Part shown: piece after piece, positions 26,071 to 34,959 of the stretch
Numbering within the stretch: the first letter of the stretch is position 1
How the letters are laid out: each line of letters starts with the position of its first letter
Notes under the pieces: model-generated
What the model was told of the DNA's origin: nothing
Seen by the model: the letters and a program-made list of their open reading frames with translations, nothing else
Database searches by the model: none
Assembly (NCBI RefSeq): GCF_039542035.1
Contig: NZ_BAABHJ010000026.1
Coordinates: forward strand, 124,001-188,000
Length of the DNA: 64,000 nt
From: Actinoallomurus liliacearum
GTDB lineage: Bacteria; Actinomycetota; Actinomycetes; Streptosporangiales; Streptosporangiaceae
Reading direction: 5' to 3'
Translations under genes and position numbers: made by a program

Positions 26071-27996
26071 ATGCCGTGGCTCGCGTGGAGCAACTTCCGG
26101 GAACATCGGCGCATGTTCGCCGGCGCGATCCTGGCCGTCGCGCTGGGCGTCGCGCTGATGCAGTCCTCGCTGTCGATGATGGCCGCGGTCGCCGACGCCC
26201 GGATCCCCGCCGGCGTGTCCGGGCAGGCCAGGGAGCGGATCCAGGACTCCTACGCGGGCGCCGCGACGCTTCTCGGCATGACGGTCATGCTGGCCGGGTT
26301 CCTCGCGCTGTTCATCGTGGGCTCGACGTTCGCGTTCACCGTGGCGCAGCGGCGCCGTGAGCTCGCGCTGCTGCGGCTCGCCGGGGCGAGCCGCCTTCAG
26401 CTCGTGGGCCTGCTGCTCGCGGAGGCGGCGCTGCTCGGCGCGGTGGGTTCCGGGGCGGGCGTCCTGCTCGGCGTCCCCGGTACCTGGGTCCAGGGGTGGC
26501 TGCTGGCGGCGTTCGGGTTCCTGCCCGGCGGGGTCTCCCCGCGGCTGGACGCCGGGATCATGCTGGCGTCGGGCTGTGTCGGCCTCACGGTGGCGGTGCT
26601 GGGCGTGCTCACGGCCGCGCGGCGGGCCGCGCTCGTGCGTCCGCTGGAGGCGCTCCGGGCCACCGGGCGCGCCGCCCGCGTGATGACCGCCGCCCGCTGG
26701 GTGTTCGGTCTCTCCCTGCTGGCGTGCGTGATCTGGCTGGTCGCCGCCGGGCAGACCGGCCACGTCGACGTGCTCGGCGCGCTCCTCATCGCGATGACCG
26801 TGTCGGTGGTGGGCGCGGTGGCTCTGAGCCTGCTGAGTCCCCTGGTCGTACCGCTCGTCGGCGGGCTGCTCGGCCGCGCGCTGCGGCGGACCACCCTGGG
26901 CGAGATCGCCCAGGCGAACCTGCGGGACGGCGTACGGCGCAGCGCCTCCACGGCCGCGCCGCTGATCGTGCTGGTGTCCCTGGTCGTCGGCCTGATGGGG
27001 GCCCTGGAATCACTCGGCAGGATGGCCGGCGAGGAACAGCGACGACTCGTGGCGGGCGAACTGGTCGTCGACTCGAACGGCGCCCAGGCCGCCCGGATCG
27101 CGGGCGTGCCGGGCGTCGCGGCCGCGTCGCCGGAGTCGACCGTCCCCATCTCGGTCACGGTCCGGCGGCACACCTACTACTCGGGGATCGTCGCGATCGA
27201 CCCGGCGGCGTACGGCCGGACCCACCGGCGCCCGCCGCGGTCCGGCTCCCTGGAACGGTTGCACGGTGCGACGATCGCGGTCGGGCCCGGCCTCAGCGAG
27301 GAGGGCCTGCGGCGTGGACAGCCGGCCACCGTCCGGATCGGCGCGCGGCGCGTACGGGTGCGGATCGTCGCCCTGCTCGCCCCCGTCCTGGAGAACGGCG
27401 CGGACGGCTTCCTCGTCCCGCGCGACCTCGTCCCGGCGGACATGATCGCCAAGGCGCCGACCCGGACGGTCGTCCAGGTCGGCCCGGGCGCCGCTCCGTC
27501 ACAGGTCGCCGCGCGGATCCGCGCGGCGGGGATCGGCACCGTCCGCACGGTGGCGAAGTGGGCCGACGACGAGGCGGCCGCGCAGCAGAAGGGCAATATG
27601 GCGATCTTCGCGGTGCTCGTCGGCCTCGGCGGTCTCTACGCCGCCGTCGCCGTCGTCAACGCCGTGGTGATCGCCGGTGCCGAACGCGAGGTGGAGTTCG
27701 CGGTCGTCCGGCTCACCGGGATGAGCCGGTCGCAGGTCGTACGGATGGCGTTGATCGAGGCGGCGGCGGTCACCGCGATCGGCCTGTTCCTCGGTCTGCT
27801 CGTGGCGGCGGGCGCGCTGGCCGGACTCGGCACGGCGTCCGCCCGGGCCGTCGGCCGGCCGCTCGTCGTGGTGCCCTGGGAACTCCTGGCCCTGCTGGTG
27901 CCCGGCGCGTTCATCGCGACCGCCGCGGCGAGCATCTGGAGCACGCTCGCGGCGACCCGGACCGCACCGGTGGCGCTGGCGGTCGCTCGCGAGTGA
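26071..27996 (+). CDS. FtsX/MacB-like ABC transporter permease with two FtsX domains
   Basis: A 641-residue permease. One N-terminal helix (FAGAILAVALGVALMQSSL) is followed by a three-helix FtsX unit (residues about 70-210; VAQRRRELALLRLAGASRLQ is the coupling segment). Then come further helices, a periplasmic-type domain of about 220 residues (VDSNGAQAARIAGVPGVAAA onward), and a last FtsX unit with AEREVEFAVVRLTGMSRSQV and two closing helices. This 'duplicated FtsX' layout is typical of actinobacterial export complexes for lipids, peptides or antibiotics. Its ATPase partner, which ends 2 bp upstream, carries the amber codon, so the pair may be non-functional or rely on another ATPase. Confidence 0.87.
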   Translation: MPWLAWSNFREHRRMFAGAILAVALGVALMQSSLSMMAAVADARIPAGVSGQARERIQDSYAGAATLLGMTVMLAGFLALFIVGSTFAFTVAQRRRELALLRLAGASRLQLVGLLLAEAALLGAVGSGAGVLLGVPGTWVQGWLLAAFGFLPGGVSPRLDAGIMLASGCVGLTVAVLGVLTAARRAALVRPLEALRATGRAARVMTAARWVFGLSLLACVIWLVAAGQTGHVDVLGALLIAMTVSVVGAVALSLLSPLVVPLVGGLLGRALRRTTLGEIAQANLRDGVRRSASTAAPLIVLVSLVVGLMGALESLGRMAGEEQRRLVAGELVVDSNGAQAARIAGVPGVAAASPESTVPISVTVRRHTYYSGIVAIDPAAYGRTHRRPPRSGSLERLHGATIAVGPGLSEEGLRRGQPATVRIGARRVRVRIVALLAPVLENGADGFLVPRDLVPADMIAKAPTRTVVQVGPGAAPSQVAARIRAAGIGTVRTVAKWADDEAAAQQKGNMAIFAVLVGLGGLYAAVAVVNAVVIAGAEREVEFAVVRLTGMSRSQVVRMALIEAAAVTAIGLFLGLLVAAGALAGLGTASARAVGRPLVVVPWELLALLVPGAFIATAAASIWSTLAATRTAPVALAVARE

Positions 27997-28119
27997 GCCG
28001 GCGCCGGGCCGGCGGCGGCCGCGCTCCGGCGGCGGGAGCCGAGCGGGATCGGGGCGTTCGGGAGTGAGCGTGGCCGGTCGCGTGGCGGGCGCCGTACAGC
28101 GGCGGCCGCCGCGCTCGGC

Positions 28120-28323
28120 TCAGCCGCAGCAGCCGCCTCCGCAGCAGCCGCCGCCGGTGGGCGGGGCCGCGGTGGCGCCGCCGGTGACCGCCACCGTGGA
28201 CAGCAGCTTCACCGTGTCGTCGTGGCCGTCGGGGCAGGCGGCCGGGGCGGAGGCCTCGGCCATCGGGCGGGACACCTCGAACGTCGCGCCACAGGCGCGG
28301 CAGCGGTAGTCGTAACGTGGCAC
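28120..28323 (-). CDS. FmdB-type small zinc-ribbon protein with a CCGGGCCG tail
   Basis: A 67-residue protein. PRYDYRCRACGATFEVSRPM is the FmdB-family start, with the first CxxC pair (CRAC). The second half-site is unusual: ACPDGHDD has a single Cys and a His instead of CPxC. The C-terminus is GGGCCGGGCCG, giving four cysteines in two CC pairs that could bind another metal. The GTG at 28323 is chosen because the family begins with M/V-PxYDYxC. FmdB proteins are thought to be regulators or zinc carriers; function is unproven. It follows the ABC permease gene convergently, with the HNH gene upstream on the same strand 58 bp away. Confidence 0.8.
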   Translation of the reverse strand: MPRYDYRCRACGATFEVSRPMAEASAPAACPDGHDDTVKLLSTVAVTGGATAAPPTGGGCCGGGCCG

Positions 28324-28381
28324 CGCCACAGCGTACGACGTCACCGCCCGTGCGTCATGCCCCGTCCGCCGCTCGGAGCGA

Positions 28382-28891
28382 TCAGGCCGCGGGTTCGGAG
28401 ACGTAGGGCGCCCACTGCGGGTCGCCGTCGTTGATCAGGCCGATCAGCCGCCAGTGCGCGCCGCGTGGAACAGCGGGGGCGACGTGCAGCTTCCAGCCGA
28501 TCTCTTCAAGTAGTTTGTCGGCCTTGCGATGGTTGCAAGGCATGCAGGAGGCGACGCAGTTCTCCCAGATGTGCTTGCCGCCACGACTGCGCGGGATGAC
28601 GTGGTCGATCGTCTCCGCGCGAAGGCCGCAGTAGGCGCACCGGAAGTTGTCGCGCCGCATGAGCGCCGCCCGGGTGAGCGGCACGCGTTGTCGGTACGGG
28701 ATGCGGACGTAGCGCAGCAGCCGGATCACCGACGGTGTCTCGAGGACGAGGGAGGCCGAGTGCAGCCGCGCTCCGGAAGCGTCGTGGTGGACGATCTCCG
28801 CCTTCTCCCGCAGGACCAGACAGACGGCGCGCCGCATCGGGAGGGTGGTCAGGGGCTCGTATGTCGCGTTGAGGAGCAGGACCTGTCTCAT
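28382..28891 (-). CDS. HNH endonuclease family protein, conserved actinobacterial type
   Basis: A 169-residue protein that begins MRQVLLLNATYEPLTTLPMR, a well-kept N-terminus in this family. The HNH/zinc site is CAYCGLRAETIDHVIPRSRG, then GKHIWENCVASCMPCNHRK, giving two CxxC pairs around D-H and N. The family (often next to housekeeping genes in actinobacteria, cyanobacteria and others) has no settled role; the fold suggests nicking or cutting DNA. A 33-codon ORF with a perfect ribosome binding site overlaps its start by one base (TGATG), so the two are coupled in translation. Confidence 0.9.
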   Translation of the reverse strand: MRQVLLLNATYEPLTTLPMRRAVCLVLREKAEIVHHDASGARLHSASLVLETPSVIRLLRYVRIPYRQRVPLTRAALMRRDNFRCAYCGLRAETIDHVIPRSRGGKHIWENCVASCMPCNHRKADKLLEEIGWKLHVAPAVPRGAHWRLIGLINDGDPQWAPYVSEPAA

Positions 28892-28992
28892 CAGACGGCC
28901 TCCGCGTCGCAGGCGCCGGCTGCCTCCCGGGCCACGGTCCAGCGCGCCTCGGCATGAGGCTCGTCGATCGTTCTCACCAGCGCACCCGCCAC
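28891..28992 (-). CDS. 33-residue ORF translationally coupled to the HNH gene
   Basis: On the minus strand GAGGAGG (28998-29004) lies five bases before a GTG at 28992-28990. The frame runs 33 codons and its TGA shares one base with the ATG of the HNH gene (TGATG). The product begins VAGALVRTIDEPHAEARW and ends CDAEAV; it is acidic with one Trp and two adjacent helical stretches, and no motif that I know. The good spacing and the coupled stop/start argue for real translation, either as a small protein or as a leader controlling the nuclease gene. Comparative conservation would decide. Confidence 0.5.
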   Translation of the reverse strand: MAGALVRTIDEPHAEARWTVAREAAGACDAEAV

Positions 28993-29165
28993 GAGGACCT
29001 CCTCACGGGTGATACTCGAGTTGCAATCAGTGTGGCTGTTGAGATGCGGATCGCGCTACCCCATAAATCGGGGTTTCTGCTGGAAGCGCTGCCCGGGAGG
29101 CGGCTCGGGCCGGTCGGCGGCCCGGGTGACGGGCGTACCCCGCGCGGGTTCCCGAGCCGGTCCGG

Positions 29166-29861
29166 TCAGTGGCCCGGGTGGTGGTTCCCCTCGGCCCCCG
29201 CGTCCGAGCCGGTCCGCCGGTCGCGCCACGTCATCTTCGCGTCGACGCGCAGCGGGCCGCCCTTGAGACTGCCCGAGGTCTTGATCCAGCCGGCGCGCTT
29301 GTCGCCCGCGCCGATCGTGTCGTACCGGCACACGACCGTCTCGTGGTCCGAGGCGCAGGGCTTCGACAGCCCGAGGATCTTGTGGCCGGACGTGACCTGC
29401 TGGGTCGCGACGACGTCGTCGGCGGTGCCGGCTCCCTCGTTCACGACGGTCCAGCGCCAGATGACGCCGGAGTCCTTCGCGGCCTCGGGCCGGTCGAACA
29501 CGAGGTGCAGGTCCGCGCCCTTCGCCCGGTGCCCGCCCTGCGCCTCCCGAGAGCGCGGTGATCCCTCCCGAGCCGGCTGGGACGGCGTGTGCGTCGGCTG
29601 GGCCGAACGCGACGGCGACGGAGCCGGCTGAGCCGAGTGCGACGGCGACGGGGACGGTGGTGCCGTGTGTCCCGGGTGCGCCGCCTGCCTCGCGTGCCGC
29701 TGCGCCGCCGGATGCGGCGTGCGCGCGTGCGCGGGCCCGGCGGCCAGGACCGCGGCGGCGAGGCCGACGGCGGCCAGCCCGGGCGCCGCGACCAGCGCCG
29801 TACGGCGGGCGTGCCCGCCGCCGCGCGAGGCCGCTCTGTGCGGGCCGTGCGTGTCTTCCAT
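29166..29861 (-). CDS. Secreted protein with Pro/Ser-rich linker and a C-terminal beta domain
   Basis: A 231-residue exported protein. After a positively charged start (RAASRGGGHARR) comes a hydrophobic helix (LVAAPGLAAVGLAAAVLAAG) and a likely cut after AHA (about residue 47). Residues 48-110 are rich in His, Pro, Ser and Gln with repeats of PSPSHSAQPAPSPSRSAQP type. The last 115 residues (ADLHLVFDRPEAAKDSGVIW, VVNEGAGTADDVVATQQ, CASDHETVVCRYDTIG) look like a DUF11/CARDB-type beta sandwich with two cysteines that may form a disulfide. Such domains occur on actinomycete surface proteins. No enzymatic motif is seen. It is divergent from the oligopeptidase gene. Confidence 0.72.
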   Translation of the reverse strand: MEDTHGPHRAASRGGGHARRTALVAAPGLAAVGLAAAVLAAGPAHARTPHPAAQRHARQAAHPGHTAPPSPSPSHSAQPAPSPSRSAQPTHTPSQPAREGSPRSREAQGGHRAKGADLHLVFDRPEAAKDSGVIWRWTVVNEGAGTADDVVATQQVTSGHKILGLSKPCASDHETVVCRYDTIGAGDKRAGWIKTSGSLKGGPLRVDAKMTWRDRRTGSDAGAEGNHHPGH

Positions 29862-29963
29862 TGTTCCCCCCGATCAACGTGGAAAGACGCGCCCCACATC
29901 TTTCTCGGTGCGGCGACCGGGGGGAAACCGCCACGCCACGCACGGGCCGCTCCGCCGACCTCG

Positions 29964-29969
29964 TAAAGT
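29964..29969 (+). promoter_or_regulatory. Probable leaderless -10 element of the prolyl oligopeptidase gene
   Basis: TAAAGT ends seven bases before the ATG at 29977, and there is no Shine-Dalgarno sequence, as expected for a leaderless transcript. Confidence 0.55.
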
Positions 29970-29976
29970 GCGGTTC

Positions 29977-32082
29977 ATGAGCCGACCGCAGTACCCGTCC
30001 GCGCATCGTCAGGACATCGTGGAGGAGATCCACGGTCACCGCGTCGCCGATCCCTACCGGTGGCTGGAGGATCCGAACGCCGACGACACCAAGAAGTGGC
30101 TGACGGCCCAGGACGAGCTGTTCCACGAGGAGGTCGACGGCCTGCCCGGCCGGGACCGGCTGCGGGCACGGGTGCGCGAGCTGCTCGGCGCCGGCAGTGT
30201 CGGCGCTCCGGTGTGGCGGGGCGAGCGCCGGTTCTTCATGCGCCGTACCGCGGAGCAGGAGCACGCCGTCCTCTACACCGTCGACCCCGGCGGCGAGGAG
30301 CGGGCACTGATCGACCCGATGGCGCTCGACCCGACGCACACGACGACGCTGGACTCCTGGCAGCCGGACAAGGAGGGCCGTCTGCTGGCCTACCAGCTGT
30401 CCCACGGCGGCGACGAGGAGTCCAAGCTGTACGTGATGGACGTCGCCACCGGCGAGACCGTCGAGGGACCGATCGAGCGGTGCCGCTACACGCCGGTCGC
30501 CTGGCTGCCGGGCGGTGAGGCGTACTACTACGTCCGCCGGCTCCCCGCCGACCAGGTCCCGGCGGGGGAGGACCAGTACCACCGCCGCGTCTACCTGCAC
30601 CGGGTCGGGACCGACCCGGAGACCGACGACGTGATGATCTTCGGGTCGGGGCGGGAGAAGACCAACTACTACGGCGTCGGCGTCAGCCGCGACGGCCGCT
30701 GGCTGACCCTCTCCTCCTCCCAGGGGACCGCGCCGCGCAACGACCTGTGGATCGCCGACCTGAGCGCCTCCGACCCGGAGGCCCCGGAGCTGCGGGTGAT
30801 CCAGGAGGGCGTGGACGCCGAGACCGGCGTGCACGTCGCGCGGGACGGCCGCGCGTACGCCTTCACCGACCTGGACGCCCCGCGCGGCCGGCTCTGCGTC
30901 GCCGACCCGGCCGACGTGTCGCCCGACACCTGGCGCGACCTGATCCCCGAGGACGCCGAGGCGGTCCTCACCGACTTCGCGATCCTCGACGACCTGGACC
31001 GGCCGGTCCTCCTCGCCGGGTGGACCCGCCACGCGATCAGTGAGATCACCGTCCACGACCTGGCGACGGGGGAGCGGATCGGCGAGGTCCCGGTGCCCGG
31101 ACTCGGGTCGATCGGCGGGATCGTCGAACGCCCCGAGGGCGGACATGAGGCGTGGTTCACCTACCTCGACCACACGACGCCGTCGTCCGTCTACCACTTC
31201 GACGCCACGACGGGCGAGACGACGCTCTGGGCGTCCCCGCCCGGCACCGTCGACGTCCCCGACGTCGAGGCGCGACAGGTGACGTACACCTCCAAGGACG
31301 GCACCGAGGTCCGCATGCTCATCGTCGCCCGCGCCGACGCGGCGCCGGGCGAGCCCCGGCCGACGATCCTGTACGGCTACGGCGGCTTCAACGTCCCGCT
31401 GACCCCCGCCTACTCCGCCGGGACGCTCGCCTGGGTGGAGGCCGGCGGCGTCTACGTCGTCGCCAACCTGCGCGGCGGCTCGGAGGAGGGCGAGGAGTGG
31501 CACCGCGCGGGGATGCTGGACAAGAAGCAGAACGTCTTCGACGACTTCCACGCCGCCGCCGAGAAGCTGATCGCCGACGGGTGGACCACGGCGGACCGGC
31601 TGGCCGTCTCCGGCGGGTCCAACGGCGGCCTGCTCGTCGGCGCCGCGATCGCCCAGCGGCCGGACCTGTACGCGGCCGCCGTCTGCTCGGCGCCGCTGCT
31701 CGACATGGTGCGGTACGAGCGGTTCGGCCTCGGCCAGACCTGGAACGTCGAGTACGGCTCCGCCGAGGACCCTGAGCAGTTCGGCTGGCTGTACTCCTAC
31801 TCGCCGTACCACCACGTGCGGGATGGCGTCGCCTACCCGGCCACCCTCTTCACGGTGTTCGAGAGCGACACGCGCGTCGACCCGTTGCACGCCCGCAAGA
31901 TGTGCGCGGCGCTGCAGCACGCGACCTCGGAGGCGGGCGGGCCCATCCTCCTGCGCAACGAGGCCGAGGTCGGGCACGGCGCCCGCGCCGTCAGCCGCTC
32001 GATCGACCTCAGCGTGGACACGCTGTCCTTCATGGCCGCCCACACGGGGCTCACGGTGGACGGGGAGGCTCCGCGGCCATGA
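29977..32082 (+). CDS. Prolyl oligopeptidase family serine peptidase (S9)
   Basis: A 701-residue cytoplasmic peptidase. The N-terminus HRQDIVEEIHGHRVADPYRW LEDP-type start is the S9A hallmark, followed by a seven-bladed propeller (about residues 75-410). The catalytic domain has the nucleophile Ser548 in VSGGSNGGLLVGAA, an Asp in FESDTRVDPLHARK and the His in EAEVGHGARAV. Prolyl oligopeptidases cut short peptides after proline; oligopeptidase B relatives cut after basic residues, and specificity cannot be fixed by eye. There is no signal peptide. The methyltransferase gene overlaps its stop (ATGA), so the two are coupled. Confidence 0.92.
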   Translation: MSRPQYPSAHRQDIVEEIHGHRVADPYRWLEDPNADDTKKWLTAQDELFHEEVDGLPGRDRLRARVRELLGAGSVGAPVWRGERRFFMRRTAEQEHAVLYTVDPGGEERALIDPMALDPTHTTTLDSWQPDKEGRLLAYQLSHGGDEESKLYVMDVATGETVEGPIERCRYTPVAWLPGGEAYYYVRRLPADQVPAGEDQYHRRVYLHRVGTDPETDDVMIFGSGREKTNYYGVGVSRDGRWLTLSSSQGTAPRNDLWIADLSASDPEAPELRVIQEGVDAETGVHVARDGRAYAFTDLDAPRGRLCVADPADVSPDTWRDLIPEDAEAVLTDFAILDDLDRPVLLAGWTRHAISEITVHDLATGERIGEVPVPGLGSIGGIVERPEGGHEAWFTYLDHTTPSSVYHFDATTGETTLWASPPGTVDVPDVEARQVTYTSKDGTEVRMLIVARADAAPGEPRPTILYGYGGFNVPLTPAYSAGTLAWVEAGGVYVVANLRGGSEEGEEWHRAGMLDKKQNVFDDFHAAAEKLIADGWTTADRLAVSGGSNGGLLVGAAIAQRPDLYAAAVCSAPLLDMVRYERFGLGQTWNVEYGSAEDPEQFGWLYSYSPYHHVRDGVAYPATLFTVFESDTRVDPLHARKMCAALQHATSEAGGPILLRNEAEVGHGARAVSRSIDLSVDTLSFMAAHTGLTVDGEAPRP

Positions 32083-32885
32083 GTGAGGCGAGCGGGGGAG
32101 GCCGGTCGAACGCCTTCGACCGCGTCCTGCCGCTGCTGGACCGGCCGCCCGCGGAGCCGGACGTGGCGCACGGCTACCTCGACCTGCTCGGCGAGGAGGA
32201 CCGGCCGCACGACACGATCGCGCAGCGCCTGATGCGCTCCGGCTTCCTCCCGAAGATCTACGAGGACCTGTGGCGGCCGGTGCTGTTCGGGATGTTCAAG
32301 GGCCCGCTCGGCCCGGACATCGAGGAGGAGTACGCCCTCGCCCGGGACTGGCTGGACCTGGCCGCGATCCCGGACGGCACGGTGCTCGACGTGGCCTGCG
32401 GTCCGGGCAACGTCACCCGGGCGCTGGCCGCCGGGATGACGGGCCACGGGCTCGTCGTGGGCGTCGACGCCTCCTCGACCATGCTCGACCGCGCCGTGAC
32501 CGACACGGTGCGGCCGAGCCCCCGGGGCGCGAACGGCGCCGCCGAGGTCGCGTACGTCCGCGGCGACGCGGCCGACCTGCCGTTCGGCGACGAGGTGTTC
32601 GACGCGGTGTGCTGCTTCGGCGGCCTCTACCTCTTCGACGACCCGTGGGCGGCCGTCGACGGCGTCACCCGCGTGCTGAAGCCCGGCGGCCGGGCCGCGT
32701 TCCTCACGACCCGGAAGCCGGAGCTGCCCGTCATCGGCACGGGCAGCTCCGTCCTCGGGCGGCTGACCGGCATCCGGATGTTCGGCGCCGACGACCTCTG
32801 CAACGCCCTGCGCGGCCGCGGCTTCACCGCTCTCCGCCAGCGCACGTACGGCCTTATGCAGTTCGTCGGCGCCACCCGCGGCTGA
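32079..32885 (+). CDS. SAM-dependent class I methyltransferase
   Basis: A 268-residue methyltransferase. Motif I is GTVLDVACGPGNVTRALAAG near residue 100, followed by VVGVDASSTMLDRAV (motif II acid), VRGDAADLPFGDEVFDAVCC (post-II and III), and VLKPGGRAAFLTT (motif IV region). About 95 residues precede the fold and include YLDLLGEEDRPHDTIAQRLM, a lead also found in UbiE-like actinobacterial methyltransferases of unknown substrate. It starts within the stop of the oligopeptidase gene. The last 30 residues end with YGLMQFVGATRG. A hairpin follows before the convergent ilvD. Confidence 0.88.
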   Translation: MSEASGGGRSNAFDRVLPLLDRPPAEPDVAHGYLDLLGEEDRPHDTIAQRLMRSGFLPKIYEDLWRPVLFGMFKGPLGPDIEEEYALARDWLDLAAIPDGTVLDVACGPGNVTRALAAGMTGHGLVVGVDASSTMLDRAVTDTVRPSPRGANGAAEVAYVRGDAADLPFGDEVFDAVCCFGGLYLFDDPWAAVDGVTRVLKPGGRAAFLTTRKPELPVIGTGSSVLGRLTGIRMFGADDLCNALRGRGFTALRQRTYGLMQFVGATRG

Positions 32886-32972
32886 ACGCCCCGGCCTCGC
32901 GGAGCGGGCCGGGTTCACCGGAGGTTCGGACGACGTCATCGTCTGCGCCGTTCTCGCAGGAACGGGGATCGA

Positions 32973-32999
32973 TCCGGTGGGCGTGGCACGCCCACCGGA
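32973..32999. terminator. Bidirectional hairpin between the methyltransferase gene and ilvD
   Basis: TCCGGTGGGCG (32973-32983) pairs perfectly with CGCCCACCGGA (32989-32999) around a five-base loop, between convergent genes. Confidence 0.75.
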
Positions 33000-33008
33000 C
33001 CCGGAGGG

Positions 33009-34853
33009 TCAGCCGCCGAGCTGGGAGATGTCGCGGGCGGCGCCGGTGGAGGCCGACGTGGCCATCGCGGCGTACGCCTGGAGCGCGGCGCTGACCGGGC
33101 GGTGCCGGTCGCGGGGCCGGAAGGAGCCCAGCTCCTTCAGGAGGCGCTCACGGCGCGCCTGGAGCTCGTCGGCGGGCACGTCGAGGCGGAGCTCGCGGCG
33201 CGGGATGTCGATGACGATCCTGTCGCCGTCCTCCACCAGGGCGATGTCACCACCGGCCGCGGCCTCCGGGGAGGCGTGGCCGATGGACAGGCCGCTGGTG
33301 CCGCCGGAGAAGCGCCCGTCGGTGATCAGCGCGCACGCCTTGCCGAGCCCGCGGCCCTTGAGGAAGGACGTCGGGTACAGCATCTCCTGCATGCCCGGGC
33401 CGCCCTTGGGGCCCTCGTAGCGGATGACGACGACGTCGCCCGGCTTGACGCGGTTGCCGAGGATGCCCTCGACCGCGTCCTCCTGGCTCTCGAAGACGAC
33501 CGCCGGGCCCTCGAAGGTCCACAGGGCCTCCTCGACGCCGGCGGTCTTGACGACCGCGCCCTCGACGGCGAGGTTGCCGTACAGCATGGCGAGCCCGCCG
33601 TCCTTGGTGTAGGCGTGCTCGGCGTCGCGGATGCAGCCCTGCTCGCGGTCGAGGTCGAGCTCCTGCCAGCGGTTGTTCTGGCTGTACGGCTTCGTCGTGC
33701 GGACCCCGCCCGGCGCGGCGTGGAACAGCTCCACGGCCTCCGGCCGCACGCCGGGGGACCGGACGTCGTGCGCGTCGAGGAACTCGCCCAGCGACCCGCT
33801 GTGGATCGTGTGGACCGTGCGGTTGAGCAGCCCGGCCCGGTCGAGCTCGCCGAGGATCGCGGGGATGCCGCCGGCCCGGTGGACGTCCTCGATGTGGTAC
33901 TTGGCGGTGGCCGGGGCGACCTTGCAGATGCAGGGCACGCGGCGGGAGAGCTCGTCGATCTCCTTCAGGCCGAAGTCGACGCCGGCCTCCCGGGCCGCGG
34001 CGAGCAGGTGCAGGATCGTGTTGGTCGAGCCGCCCATCGCCACGTCGAGCGCCATGGCGTTCTCGAACGCGTCGCGGGTCGCGATGTTCAGCGGGAGGAC
34101 GGACTCGTCGTCCCCGGCGTAGTACCGGTTGGCGATCTCCACGACGCGGCGCCCGGCGTCCTGGAACAGCTTCTTGCGGTCCGCGTGCGTGGCCAGGATC
34201 GTGCCGTTGCCGGGGAGGGACAGACCGATCGCCTCGGTCAGGCAGTTCATCGAGTTGGCGGTGAACATGCCCGAGCAGGACCCGCAGGTCGGGCAGGCGT
34301 TCTCCTCCATCTGGGCGAGCGTCTCGTCGGAGACGGACTCGTCCGCGGCGGCGATCATCGGGTCGATCAGGTCGAGCTTGGTCGTGCCGTCGACCGGCTT
34401 GCCCGCCTCCATCGGCCCGCCGGAGACGAACACGGTCGGGATGTTGAGCCGCATGGCCGCGATCAGCATGCCCGGCGTGATCTTGTCGCAGTTCGAGACG
34501 CAGATCAGCGCGTCGGCGCAGTGCGCGTTGACCATGTACTCGACCGAGTCGGCGATCAGCTCGCGGGACGGCAGCGAGTAGAGCATGCCGCCGTGGCCCA
34601 TCGCGATGCCGTCGTCGACCGCGATCGTGTTGAACTCGCGCGGGATCCCGCCCGCCTCCTTCACCGCGGCGGCGACGACCTGGCCGACCTCGCGCAGGTG
34701 GACGTGGCCGGGGACGAACTCGGTGAAGCTGTTGGCGACCGCGATGATGGGCTTGCCGAAGTCCTCACGCGCTACGCCCGTGGCCCGGAGAAGGGCCCTG
34801 GCTCCCGCCATGTTCCTGCCGTGCGTGACCGTTCGTGACCTCAGCGGGGGCAT
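33009..34853 (-). CDS. ilvD: Dihydroxy-acid dehydratase
   Basis: A 614-residue Fe-S dehydratase of branched-chain amino-acid synthesis: it converts 2,3-dihydroxy-isovalerate and -methylvalerate to the 2-keto acids used for valine, isoleucine and, from the valine branch, leucine and pantothenate. Conserved pieces are MPPLRSRTVTHGRNMAGAR at the start, NTIAVDDGIAMGHGGMLYSL, the cluster Cys122 in CVSNCDKITPGM, CPTCGSCSGMFTANSMN and, near the end, TDGRFSGGTSGLSIGHASPE. Length is that of the E. coli type. It is the first gene seen of this pathway here and stands alone; a NERD-domain gene lies 106 bp upstream on the same strand. Confidence 0.97.
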   Translation of the reverse strand: MPPLRSRTVTHGRNMAGARALLRATGVAREDFGKPIIAVANSFTEFVPGHVHLREVGQVVAAAVKEAGGIPREFNTIAVDDGIAMGHGGMLYSLPSRELIADSVEYMVNAHCADALICVSNCDKITPGMLIAAMRLNIPTVFVSGGPMEAGKPVDGTTKLDLIDPMIAAADESVSDETLAQMEENACPTCGSCSGMFTANSMNCLTEAIGLSLPGNGTILATHADRKKLFQDAGRRVVEIANRYYAGDDESVLPLNIATRDAFENAMALDVAMGGSTNTILHLLAAAREAGVDFGLKEIDELSRRVPCICKVAPATAKYHIEDVHRAGGIPAILGELDRAGLLNRTVHTIHSGSLGEFLDAHDVRSPGVRPEAVELFHAAPGGVRTTKPYSQNNRWQELDLDREQGCIRDAEHAYTKDGGLAMLYGNLAVEGAVVKTAGVEEALWTFEGPAVVFESQEDAVEGILGNRVKPGDVVVIRYEGPKGGPGMQEMLYPTSFLKGRGLGKACALITDGRFSGGTSGLSIGHASPEAAAGGDIALVEDGDRIVIDIPRRELRLDVPADELQARRERLLKELGSFRPRDRHRPVSAALQAYAAMATSASTGAARDISQLGG

Positions 34854-34959
34854 CTGCCTCTCCCATCGATTCCGTGCTCAGGATTCGATCGTATGGGGTC
34901 GGCGGCCCGGATGAGACGGTGGTCTCAGTTTCCGAGATGCTCGCGCGTCGAGCGTCAGG

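Noticed and set aside
34854..34959. Riboswitch or attenuator upstream of ilvD
   Set aside because: Only a five-base GAGAC/GTCTC stem was found; there is no leader peptide rich in branched-chain residues and no T-box-like element.
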